Source: Limnomonas spitsbergensis
Lineage: Eukaryota > Chlorophyta > Chlorophyceae > Chlamydomonadales
Assembly: GCA_037349105.1 (NCBI GenBank)
Contig: JAYJMM010000039.1
Location: 62,001 to 126,000, forward strand
Direction: 5' to 3'
DNA: 64,000 nucleotides
Positions 32,501-44,500 of this stretch are shown here, one piece after another. The number at the start of each line of letters is the position of its first letter. The first letter of the stretch is position 1. The notes beneath the pieces are model-generated. The model made no database searches. It was not told where the DNA came from and worked only from the letters and a program-made list of their open reading frames with translations. Position numbers and translations under genes: made by a program.

Positions 32501-35500
32501 TTGGTCGCTGGCCTCAGGCCACTAAGTTGGTCAAGGTTGGTCGCCTGGCCTCAGGCCACTAAGCTGGTCAAGGTTGGTCGCCGGCCTCAGGCCACTAAGT
32601 TGGTCAAGGTTGGTCGCCGGCCTCAGGCCACTAAGTTGGTCAAGGTTGGTCGCTGGCCTCAGGCCACTAAGTTGGTCAAGGTTGGTCGCTGGCCTCAGGC
32701 CACTAAGTTGGTCAAGGTTGGTCGCTGGCCTCAGGCCACTAAGCTGGTCAAGGTTGGTCGCCGGCCTTAGGCCACTAAGTTGGTCAAGGTTGGTCGCTGG
32801 CCTCAGGCCACTAAGCTGGTCAAGGTTGGTCGCCGGCCTCAGGCCACTAAGTTGGTCAAGGTTGGTCGCTGGCCTCAGGCCACTAAGCTGGTCAAGGTTG
32901 GTCGCTGGCCTCAGGCCACTAAGTTGGTCAAGGTTGGTCGCTGGCCTCAGGCCACTAAGTTGGTCAAGGTTGGTCGCTGGCCTCAGGCCACTAAGTTGGT
33001 CAAGGTTGGTCGCCGGCCTCAGGCCACTAAGTTGGTCAAGGTTGGTCGCCGGCCTCAGGCCACTAAGTTGGTCAAGGTTGGTCGCCAGCCTCAGGCCACT
33101 AAGTTGGTCAAGGTTGGTCGCCGGCCTCAGGCCACTAAGTTGGTCAAGGTTGGTCGCTGGCCTCAGGCCACTAAGTTGGTCAAGGTTGGTCGCTGGCCTC
33201 AGGCCACTAAGTTGGTCAAGGTTGGTCGCTGGCCTCAGGCCACTAAGTTGGTCAAGGTTGGTCGCTGGCCTCAGGCCACTAAGCTGGTCAAGGTTGGTCG
33301 CCGGCCTCAGGCCACTAAGTTGGTCAAGGTTGGTCGCCGGCCTCAGGCCACTAAGTTGGTCAAGGTTGGTCGCTGGCCTCAGGCCACTAAGTTGGTCAAG
33401 GTTGGTCGCTGGCCTCAGGCCACTAAGTTGGTCAAGGTTGGTCGCTGGCCTCAGGCCACTAAGCTGGTCAAGGTTGGTCGCCGGCCTTAGGCCACTAAGT
33501 TGGTCAAGGTTGGTCGCTGGCCTCAGGCCACTAAGCTGGTCAAGGTTGGTCGCCGGCCTCAGGCCACTAAGTTGGTCAAGGTTGGTCGCTGGCCTCAGGC
33601 CACTAAGCTGGTCAAGGTTGGTCGCTGGCCTCAGGCCACTAAGTTGGTCAAGGTTGGTCGCTGGCCTCAGGCCACTAAGTTGGTCAAGGTTGGTCGCTGG
33701 CCTCAGGCCACTAAGTTGGTCAAGGTTGGTCGCCGGCCTCAGGCCACTAAGTTGGTCAAGGTTGGTCGCCGGCCTCAGGCCACTAAGTTGGTCAAGGTTG
33801 GTCGCCAGCCTCAGGCCACTAAGTTGGTCAAGGTTGGTCGCCGGCCTCAGGCCACTAAGTTGGTCAAGGTTGGTCGCTGGCCTCAGGCCACTAAGTTGGT
33901 CAAGGTTGGTCGCTGGCCTCAGGCCACTAAGTTGGTCAAGGTTGGTCGCTGGCCTCAGGCCACTAAGTTGGTCAAGGTTGGTCGCTGGCCTCAGGCCACT
34001 AAGTTGGTCAAGGTTGGTCGCCGGCCTCAGGCCACTAAGTTGGTCAAGGTTGGTCGCCGGCCTCAGGCCACTAAGTTGGTCAAGGTTGGTCGCTGGCCTC
34101 AGGCCACTAAGTTGGTCAAGGTTGGTCGCTGGCCTCAGGCCACTAAGTTGGTCAAGGTTGGTCGCTGGCCTCAGGCCACTAAGCTGGTCAAGGTTGGTCG
34201 CCGGCCTTAGGCCACTAAGTTGGTCAAGGTTGGTCGCTGGCCTCAGGCCACTAAGCTGGTCAAGGTTGGTCGCCGGCCTCAGGCCACTAAGTTGGTCAAG
34301 GTTGGTCGCTGGCCTCAGGCCACTAAGTTGGTCAAGGTTGGTCGCTGGCCTCAGGCCACTAAGTTGGTCAAGGTTGGTCGCTGGCCTCAGGCCACTAAGT
34401 TGGTCAAGGTTGGTCGCTGGCCTCAGGCCACTAAGCTGGTCAAGGTTGGTCGCCGGCCTCAGGCCACTAAGTTGGTCAAGGTTGGTCGCCGGCCTCAGGC
34501 CACTAAGTTGGTCAAGGTTGGTCGCTGGCCTCAGGCCACTAAGTTGGTCAAGGTTGGTCGCTGGCCTCAGGCCACTAAGTTGGTCAAGGTTGGTCGCTGG
34601 CCTCAGGCCACTAAGCTGGTCAAGGTTGGTCGCCGGCCTTAGGCCACTAAGTTGGTCAAGGTTGGTCGCTGGCCTCAGGCCACTAAGCTGGTCAAGGTTG
34701 GTCGCCTGGCCTCAGGCCACTAAGTTGGTCAAGGTTGGTCGCTGGCCTCAGGCCACTAAGCTGGTCAAGGTTGGTCGCTGGCCTCAGGCCACTAAGTTGG
34801 TCAAGGTTGGTCGCTGGCCTCAGGCCACTAAGTTGGTCAAGGTTGGTCGCTGGCCTCAGGCCACTAAGTTGGTCAAGGTTGGTCGCTGGCCTCAGGCCAC
34901 TAAGCTGGTCAAGGTTGGTCGCCGGCCTCAGGCCACTAAGTTGGTCAAGGTTGGTCGCCGGCCTCAGGCCACTAAGTTGGTCAAGGTTGGTCGCTGGCCT
35001 CAGGCCACTAAGCTGGTCAAGGTTGGTCGCCGGCCTCAGGCCACTAAGTTGGTCAAGGTTGGTCGCCGGCCTCAGGCCACTAAGTTGGTCAAGGTTGGTC
35101 GCTGGCCTCAGGCCACTAAGTTGGTCAAGGTTGGTCGCTGGCCTCAGGCCACTAAGTTGGTCAAGGTTGGTCGCTGGCCTCAGGCCACTAAGTTGGTCAA
35201 GGTTGGTCGCCTGGCCTCAGGCCACTAAGCTGGTCAAGGTTGGTCGCCGGCCTCAGGCCACTAAGTTGGTCAAGGTTGGTCGCCGGCCTCAGGCCACTAA
35301 GTTGGTCAAGGTTGGTCGCTGGCCTCAGGCCACTAAGTTGGTCAAGGTTGGTCGCTGGCCTCAGGCCACTAAGTTGGTCAAGGTTGGTCGCTGGCCTCAG
35401 GCCACTAAGCTGGTCAAGGTTGGTCGCCGGCCTTAGGCCACTAAGTTGGTCAAGGTTGGTCGCTGGCCTCAGGCCACTAAGCTGGTCAAGGTTGGTCGCC

Positions 35501-38500
35501 GGCCTCAGGCCACTAAGTTGGTCAAGGTTGGTCGCTGGCCTCAGGCCACTAAGTTGGTCAAGGTTGGTCGCTGGCCTCAGGCCACTAAGTTGGTCAAGGT
35601 TGGTCGCTGGCCTCAGGCCACTAAGTTGGTCAAGGTTGGTCGCTGGCCTCAGGCCACTAAGTTGGTCAAGGTTGGTCGCCGGCCTCAGGCCACTAAGTTG
35701 GTCAAGGTTGGTCGCCGGCCTCAGGCCACTAAGTTGGTCAAGGTTGGTCGCCAGCCTCAGGCCACTAAGTTGGTCAAGGTTGGTCGCCGGCCTCAGGCCA
35801 CTAAGTTGGTCAAGGTTGGTCGCTGGCCTCAGGCCACTAAGTTGGTCAAGGTTGGTCGCTGGCCTCAGGCCACTAAGTTGGTCAAGGTTGGTCGCTGGCC
35901 TCAGGCCACTAAGTTGGTCAAGGTTGGTCGCCTGGCCTCAGGCCACTAAGCTGGTCAAGGTTGGTCGCCGGCCTCAGGCCACTAAGTTGGTCAAGGTTGG
36001 TCGCCGGCCTCAGGCCACTAAGTTGGTCAAGGTTGGTCGCTGGCCTCAGGCCACTAAGTTGGTCAAGGTTGGTCGCTGGCCTCAGGCCACTAAGTTGGTC
36101 AAGGTTGGTCGCTGGCCTCAGGCCACTAAGCTGGTCAAGGTTGGTCGCCGGCCTTAGGCCACTAAGTTGGTCAAGGTTGGTCGCTGGCCTCAGGCCACTA
36201 AGTTGGTCAAGGTTGGTCGCTGGCCTCAGGCCACTAAGTTGGTCAAGGTTGGTCGCTGGCCTCAGGCCACTAAGTTGGTCAAGGTTGGTCGCTGGCCTCA
36301 GGCCACTAAGTTGGTCAAGGTTGGTCGCCGGCCTCAGGCCACTAAGTTGGTCAAGGTTGGTCGCCGGCCTCAGGCCACTAAGTTGGTCAAGGTTGGTCGC
36401 TGGCCTCAGGCCACTAAGTTGGTCAAGGTTGGTCGCTGGCCTCAGGCCACTAAGTTGGTCAAGGTTGGTCGCTGGCCTCAGGCCACTAAGCTGGTCAAGG
36501 TTGGTCGCCGGCCTCAGGCCACTAAGTTGGTCAAGGTTGGTCGCTGGCCTCAGGCCACTAAGCTGGTCAAGGTTGGTCGCCGGCCTCAGGCCACTAAGTT
36601 GGTCAAGGTTGGTCGCTGGCCTCAGGCCACTAAGCTGGTCAAGGTTGGTCGCTGGCCTCAGGCCACTAAGTTGGTCAAGGTTGGTCGCTGGCCTCAGGCC
36701 ACTAAGTTGGTCAAGGTTGGTCGCTGGCCTCAGGCCACTAAGTTGGTCAAGGTTGGTCGCTGGCCTCAGGCCACTAAGTTGGTCAAGGTTGGTCGCCGGC
36801 CTCAGGCCACTAAGTTGGTCAAGGTTGGTCGCCAGGCCTCAGGCCACTAAGTTGGTCAAGGTTGGTCGCCTGGCCTCAGGCCACTAAGTTGGTCAAGGTT
36901 GGTCGCTGGCCTCAGGCCACTAAGTTGGTCAAGGTTGGTCGCTGGCCTCAGGCCACTAAGTTGGTCAAGGTTGGTCGCTGGCCTCAGGCCACTAAGTTGG
37001 TCAAGGTTGGTCGCTGGCCTCAGGCCACTAAGTTGGTCAAGGTTGGTCGCTGGCCTCAGGCCACTAAGTTGGTCAAGGTTGGTCGCCGGCCTCAGGCCAC
37101 TAAGTTGGTCAAGGTTGGTCGCTGGCCTCAGGCCACTAAGTTGGTCAAGGTTGGTCGCTGGCCTCAGGCCACTAAGTTGGTCAAGGTTGGTCGCTGGCCT
37201 CAGGCCACTAAGCTGGTCAAGGTTGGTCGCCGGCCTCAGGCCACTAAGTTGGTCAAGGTTGGTCGCTGGCCTCAGGCCACTAAGCTGGTCAAGGTTGGTC
37301 GCCGGCCTCAGGCCACTAAGTTGGTCAAGGTTGGTCGCTGGCCTCAGGCCACTAAGTTGGTCAAGGTTGGTCGCTGGCCTCAGGCCACTAAGTTGGTCAA
37401 GGTTGGTCGCTGGCCTCAGGCCACTAAGCTGGTCAAGGTTGGTCGCCGGCCTCAGGCCACTAAGTTGGTCAAGGTTGGTCGCTGGCCTCAGGCCACTAAG
37501 TTGGTCAAGGTTGGTCGTCGGCCTCAGGCCACTAAGTTGGTCAAGGTTGGTCGCTGGCCTCAGGCCACTAAGTTGGTCAAGGTTGGTCGCTGGCCTCAGG
37601 CCACTAAGTTGGTCAAGGTTGGTCGCTGGCCTCAGGCCACTAAGCTGGTCAAGGTTGGTCGCCGGCCTCAGGCCACTAAGTTGGTCAAGGTTGGTCGCCG
37701 GCCTCAGGCCACTAAGTTGGTCAAGGTTGGTCGCCGGCCTCAGGCCACTAAGTTGGTCAAGGTTGGTCGCCGGCCTCAGGCCACTAAGTTGGTCAAGGTT
37801 GGTCGCCGGCCTCAGGCCACTAAGTTGGTCAAGGTTGGTCGCTGGCCTCAGGCCACTAAGTTGGTCAAGGTTGGTCGCTGGCCTCAGGCCACTAAGTTGG
37901 TCAAGGTTGGTCGCTGGCCTCAGGCCACTAAGTTGGTCAAGGTTGGTCGCCGGCCTCAGGCCACTAAGCTGGTCAAGGTTGGTCGCCGGCCTCAGGCCAC
38001 TAAGTTGGTCAAGGTTGGTCGCCGGCCTCAGGCCACTAAGTTGGTCAAGGTTGGTCGCCTGGCCATCAGGCCACTAAGTTGGTCAAGGTTGGTCGCTGGC
38101 CTCAGGCCACTAAGTTGGTCAAGGTTGGTCGCTGGCCTCAGGCCACTAAGTTGGTCAAGGTTGGTCGCTGGCCTCAGGCCACTAAGCTGGTCAAGGTTGG
38201 TCGCTGGCCTCAGGCCACTAAGTTGGTCAAGGTTGGTCGCTGGCCTCAGGCCACTAAGTTGGTCAAGGTTGGTCGCTGGCCTCAGGCACTAAGTTGGTCA
38301 AGGTTGGTCGCTGGCCTCAGGCCACTAAGTTGGTCAAGGTTGGTCGCTGGCCTCAGGCCACTAAGTTGGTCAAGGTTGGTCGCCGGCCTCAGGCCACTAA
38401 GTTGGTCAAGGTTGGTCGCCGGCCTCAGGCCACTAAGTTGGTCAAGGTTGGTCGCCAGCCTCAGGCCACTAAGTTGGTCAAGGTTGGTCGCTGGCCTCAG

Positions 38501-41500
38501 GCCACTAAGTTGGTCAAGGTTGGTCGCTGGCCTCAGGCCACTAAGTTGGTCAAGGTTGGTCGCTGGCCTCAGGCCACTAAGTTGGTCAAGGTTGGTCGCT
38601 GGCCTCAGGCCACTAAGTTGGTCAAGGTTGGTCGCTGGCCTCAGGCCACTAAGTTGGTCAAGGTTGGTCGCCGGCCTCAGGCCACTAAGTTGGTCAAGGT
38701 TGGTCGCCGGCCTCAGGCCACTAAGTTGGTCAAGGTTGGTCGCTGGCCTCAGGCCACTAAGTTGGTCAAGGTTGGTCGCTGGCCTCAGGCCACTAAGTTG
38801 GTCAAGGTTGGTCGCTGGCCTCAGGCCACTAAGCTGGTCAAGGTTGGTCGCCGGCCTTAGGCCACTAAGTTGGTCAAGGTTGGTCGCTGGCCTCAGGCCA
38901 CTAAGCTGGTCAAGGTTGGTCGCCGGCCTCAGGCCACTAAGTTGGTCAAGGTTGGTCGCTGGCCTCAGGCCACTAAGTTGGTCAAGGTTGGTCGCTGGCC
39001 TCAGGCCACTAAGTTGGTCAAGGTTGGTCGCTGGCCTCAGGCCACTAAGTTGGTCAAGGTTGGTCGCCGGCCTCAGGCCACTAAGTTGGTCAAGGTTGGT
39101 CGCTGGCCTCAGGCCACTAAGTTGGTCAAGGTTGGTCGCCGGCCTCAGGCCACTAAGTTGGTCAAGGTTGGTCGCTGGCCTCAGGCCACTAAGTTGGTCA
39201 AGGTTGGTCGCTGGCCTCAGGCCACTAAGTTGGTCAAGGTTGGTCGCTGGCCTCAGGCCACTAAGTTGGTCAAGGTTGGTCGCTGGCCTCAGGCCACTAA
39301 GTTGGTCAAGGTTGGTCGCCGGCCTCAGGCCACTAAGTTGGTCAAGGTTGGTCGCCGGCCTCAGGCCACTAAGTTGGTCAAGGTTGGTCGCTGGCCTCAG
39401 GCCACTAAGTTGGTCAAGGTTGGTCGCTGGCCTCAGGCCACTAAGTTGGTCAAGGTTGGTCGCTGGCCTCAGGCCACTAAGCTGGTCAAGGTTGGTCGCC
39501 GGCCTTAGGCCACTAAGTTGGTCAAGGTTGGTCGCTGGCCTCAGGCCACTAAGCTGGTCAAGGTTGGTCGCCGGCCTCAGGCCACTAAGTTGGTCAAGGT
39601 TGGTCGCTGGCCTCAGGCCACTAAGCTGGTCAAGGTTGGTCGCTGGCCTCAGGCCACTAAGTTGGTCAAGGTTGGTCGCCGGCCTCAGGCCACTAAGTTG
39701 GTCAAGGTTGGTCGCTGGCCTCAGGCCACTAAGTTGGTCAAGGTTGGTCGCTGGCCTCAGGCCACTAAGTTGGTCAAGGTTGGTCGCTGGCCTCAGGCCA
39801 CTAAGCTGGTCAAGGTTGGTCGCCGGCCTCAGGCCACTAAGTTGGTCAAGGTTGGTCGCCGGCCTCAGGCCACTAAGTTGGTCAAGGTTGGTCGCCGGCC
39901 TCAGGCCACTAAGTTGGTCAAGGTTGGTCGCCGGCCTCAGGCCACTAAGTTGGTCAAGGTTGGTCGCCGGCCTCAGGCCACTAAGTTGGTCAAGGTTGGT
40001 CGCTGGCCTCAGGCCACTAAGTTGGTCAAGGTTGGTCGCTGGCCTCAGGCCACTAAGTTGGTCAAGGTTGGTCGCTGGCCTCAGGCCACTAAGTTGGTCA
40101 AGGTTGGTCGCCGGCCTCAGGCCACTAAGCTGGTCAAGGTTGGTCGCCGGCCTCAGGCCACTAAGTTGGTCAAGGTTGGTCGCCGGCCTCAGGCCACTAA
40201 GTTGGTCAAGGTTGGTCGCCGGCCATAGGCCACTAAGTTGGTCAAGGTTGGTCGCTGGCCTCAGGCCACTAAGTTGGTCAAGGTTGGTCGCTGGCCTCAG
40301 GCCACTAAGTTGGTCAAGGTTGGTCGCTGGCCTCAGGCCACTAAGCTGGTCAAGGTTGGTCGCTGGCCTCAGGCCACTAAGCTGGTCAAGGTTGGTCGCT
40401 GGCCTCAGGCCACTAAGTTGGTCAAGGTTGGTCGCTGGCCTCAGGCCACTAAGTTGGTCAAGGTTGGTCGCTGGCCTCAGGCCACTAAGTTGGTCAAGGT
40501 TGGTCGCCGGCCTCAGGCCACTAAGTTGGTCAAGGTTGGTCGCCGGCCTCAGGCCACTAAGTTGGTCAAGGTTGGTCGCCAGCCTCAGGCCACTAAGTTG
40601 GTCAAGGTTGGTCGCCGGCCTCAGGCCACTAAGTTGGTCAAGGTTGGTCGCTGGCCTCAGGCCACTAAGTTGGTCAAGGTTGGTCGCTGGCCTCAGGCCA
40701 CTAAGTTGGTCAAGGTTGGTCGCTGGCCTCAGGCCACTAAGTTGGTCAAGGTTGGTCGCTGGCCTCAGGCCACTAAGTTGGTCAAGGTTGGTCGCTGGCC
40801 TCAGGCCACTAAGCTGGTCAAGGTTGGTCGCCGGCCTTAGGCCACTAAGTTGGTCAAGGTTGGTCGCTGGCCTCAGGCCACTAAGCTGGTCAAGGTTGGT
40901 CGCCGGCCTCAGGCCACTAAGTTGGTCAAGGTTGGTCGCTGGCCTCAGGCCACTAAGCTGGTCAAGGTTGGTCGCTGGCCTCAGGCCACTAAGTTGGTCA
41001 AGGTTGGTCGCTGGCCTCAGGCCACTAAGTTGGTCAAGGTTGGTCGCTGGCCTCAGGCCACTAAGTTGGTCAAGGTTGGTCGCTGGCCTCAGGCCACTAA
41101 GTTGGTCAAGGTTGGTCGCCGGCCTCAGGCCACTAAGCTGGTCAAGGTTGGTCGCCGGCCTCAGGCCACTAAGTTGGTCAAGGTTGGTCGCCGGCCTCAG
41201 GCCACTAAGTTGGTCAAGGTTGGTCGCCGGCCATAGGCCACTAAGTTGGTCAAGGTTGGTCGCTGGCCTCAGGCCACTAAGTTGGTCAAGGTTGGTCGCT
41301 GGCCTCAGGCCACTAAGTTGGTCAAGGTTGGTCGCTGGCCTCAGGCCACTAAGCTGGTCAAGGTTGGTCGCTGGCCTCAGGCCACTAAGCTGGTCAAGGT
41401 TGGTCGCTGGCCTCAGGCCACTAAGTTGGTCAAGGTTGGTCGCTGGCCTCAGGCCACTAAGTTGGTCAAGGTTGGTCGCTGGCCTCAGGCCACTAAGTTG

Positions 41501-44500
41501 GTCAAGGTTGGTCGCCGGCCTCAGGCCACTAAGTTGGTCAAGGTTGGTCGCCGGCCTCAGGCCACTAAGTTGGTCAAGGTTGGTCGCCAGCCTCAGGCCA
41601 CTAAGTTGGTCAAGGTTGGTCGCCGGCCTCAGGCCACTAAGTTGGTCAAGGTTGGTCGCTGGCCTCAGGCCACTAAGTTGGTCAAGGTTGGTCGCTGGCC
41701 TCAGGCCACTAAGTTGGTCAAGGTTGGTCGCTGGCCTCAGGCCACTAAGTTGGTCAAGGTTGGTCGCTGGCCTCAGGCCACTAAGTTGGTCAAGGTTGGT
41801 CGCTGGCCTCAGGCCACTAAGCTGGTCAAGGTTGGTCGCCGGCCTTAGGCCACTAAGTTGGTCAAGGTTGGTCGCTGGCCTCAGGCCACTAAGCTGGTCA
41901 AGGTTGGTCGCCGGCCTCAGGCCACTAAGTTGGTCAAGGTTGGTCGCTGGCCTCAGGCCACTAAGCTGGTCAAGGTTGGTCGCTGGCCTCAGGCCACTAA
42001 GTTGGTCAAGGTTGGTCGCTGGCCTCAGGCCACTAAGTTGGTCAAGGTTGGTCGCCAGCCTCAGGCCACTAAGTTGGTCAAGGTTGGTCGCCGGCCTCAG
42101 GCCACTAAGTTGGTCAAGGTTGGTCGCTGGCCTCAGGCCACTAAGTTGGTCAAGGTTGGTCGCTGGCCTCAGGCCACTAAGTTGGTCAAGGTTGGTCGCT
42201 GGCCTCAGGCCACTAAGTTGGTCAAGGTTGGTCGCTGGCCTCAGGCCACTAAGTTGGTCAAGGTTGGTCGCCGGCCTCAGGCCACTAAGTTGGTCAAGGT
42301 TGGTCGCCGGCCTCAGGCCACTAAGTTGGTCAAGGTTGGTCGCTGGCCTCAGGCCACTAAGTTGGTCAAGGTTGGTCGCTGGCCTCAGGCCACTAAGTTG
42401 GTCAAGGTTGGTCGCTGGCCTCAGGCCACTAAGCTGGTCAAGGTTGGTCGCCGGCCTTAGGCCACTAAGTTGGTCAAGGTTGGTCGCTGGCCTCAGGCCA
42501 CTAAGCTGGTCAAGGTTGGTCGCCGGCCTCAGGCCACTAAGTTGGTCAAGGTTGGTCGCTGGCCTCAGGCCACTAAGCTGGTCAAGGTTGGTCGCTGGCC
42601 TCAGGCCACTAAGTTGGTCAAGGTTGGTCGCCGGCCTCAGGCCACTAAGTTGGTCAAGGTTGGTCGCTGGCCTCAGGCCACTAAGTTGGTCAAGGTTGGT
42701 CGCTGGCCTCAGGCCACTAAGTTGGTCAAGGTTGGTCGCTGGCCTCAGGCCACTAAGTTGGTCAAGGTTGGTCGCTGGCCTCAGGCCACTAAGCTGGTCA
42801 AGGTTGGTCGCCGGCCTCAGGCCACTAAGTTGGTCAAGGTTGGTCGCCGGCCTCAGGCCACTAAGTTGGTCAAGGTTGGTCGCTGGCCTCAGGCCACTAA
42901 GTTGGTCAAGGTTCGTCGCTGGCCTCAGGCCACTAAGCTGGTCAAGGTTGGTCGCCGGCCTCAGGCCACTAAGTTGGTCAAGGTTGGTCGCTGGCCTCAG
43001 GCCACTAAGTTGGTCAAGGTTGGTCGTCGGCCTCAGGCCACTAAGTTGGTCAAGGTTGGTCGCTGGCCTCAGGCCACTAAGCTGGTCAAGGTTGGTCGCC
43101 GGCCTCAGGCCACTAAGTTGGTCAAGGTTGGTCGCTGGCCTCAGGCCACTAAGTTGGTCAAGGTTGGTCGTCGGCCTCAGGCCACTAAGTTGGTCAAGGT
43201 TGGTCGCTGGCCTCAGGCCACTAAGCTGGTCAAGGTTGGTCGCTGGCCTCAGGCCACTAAGTTGGTCAAGGTTGGTCGCTGGCCTCAGGCCACTAAGCTG
43301 GTCAAGGTTGGTCGTCGGCCTCAGGCCACTAAGTTGGTCAAGGTTTTGTCTTCATCAGCCTAGTGTTGGACGCCGGGGGCCTGCATTAGGTTTTCTGGTG
43401 TGCTTTAAATGAACCACTGCCCGGTGCATGACCATGACTAACTGCCACTCAAACACGTGCTGCAAACCTCCCTGACCCGGACAGATTTTGACAGCCCCGA
43501 GGGAGACAGCGCCAACGAGGGCGGCCCACGCCCACCCGCCAACCAGCAACAGCGACTGCCGCTGAACCCATGGGACAACGACAGTGAAGGCAGCAGGGAT
43601 GGATCCTCACTCCTCTTAAAGAGTGCAGCAGCGCGCCCTGGATCGGATGAGGATGCGAGGCGGGGCAGCGGACCACCTGCTTTGCGTCTCGGTGCCGCTG
43701 CCGCTCCTCGGTCTCGCCATATGCTGGATGCGCCGGGCAGTGTGAAGGAAGAGCTTGTCGGCGCTGCGCCCGCAGCAGGCTCGGGTGCCTCGACGGAGGA
43801 GAGTGCGGATCTTGTGCTCCAGGTGTGTGTGTGTGTCTCTACAAAGCATCTACCTCCTCTCTGCCAGGTGTGTGTGTGTGTCTCACAAAGCACCTCGCTT
43901 ACTGCCTGATTGGGAATGGAGGGAGGGGGCACCTGCCTGCTGCCTCCCATCCACCCACCTGACTGGCTGCCCACCTTCCTTCCTGCCAACACACCTGCCC
44001 TGCCCACCTTCCTGCAGTTGCGGGAGCTGCTTGAGGGTGCTGTATCAGGCGCTCATCCCCTGCCTGCCTGCCCTTACCACCTGCCCATGTGCCCACTTGT
44101 TTGCAGTTACGGGAGCTGCTTGAGGGTGCTGCATCAGGCATTCATCCCCTGACGGATGCAGATTTCAGCCTCATCTCAGATGTCATGCAGACCATGAGCG
44201 TGAGGGGTGAGTGGTGGAGTGCAGTGCTGAGGAAAGAAGGGACTCAGACAGTGCTGAGGAAAGAAGGGACTCAGACAGTGCTGAAGAAAGAAGGGACTCA
44301 GACAGTGCTGAGGAAAGAAGGGACTCAGACAGTGCTGAGGAAAGAAGGGACTCAGACAGTGCTGATGATGGGGGGGGGGATGTCGGTAGTGCTGAGGATT
44401 TGGGGGGGAGGACCCCCGTGACGAGGCCTCCACCTGATTATTGGGTGTGTGGGAGTGCTGAGGATAGGGGGGGGGGGGGCATTGTTGGGTGGAGGCCTCA

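Noticed and set aside
24405..43345. CRISPR array
   Set aside because: Units are contiguous with no unique spacers and there are no cas genes; the sequence is eukaryotic.
24405..43345. Centromere or telomere
   Set aside because: The monomer is not telomere-like, and the array is flanked by exons of one gene in matching phase. Centromere function cannot be judged from sequence.
24387..43412. Open reading frames of up to 2,720 codons on both strands of the 36-bp array
   Set aside because: The period is a multiple of three and the unit lacks stops in most frames, so all copies stay open by construction. The peptides are perfect 12-residue echoes in several frames and both strands, and single-base indels change frame without any sign of selection.
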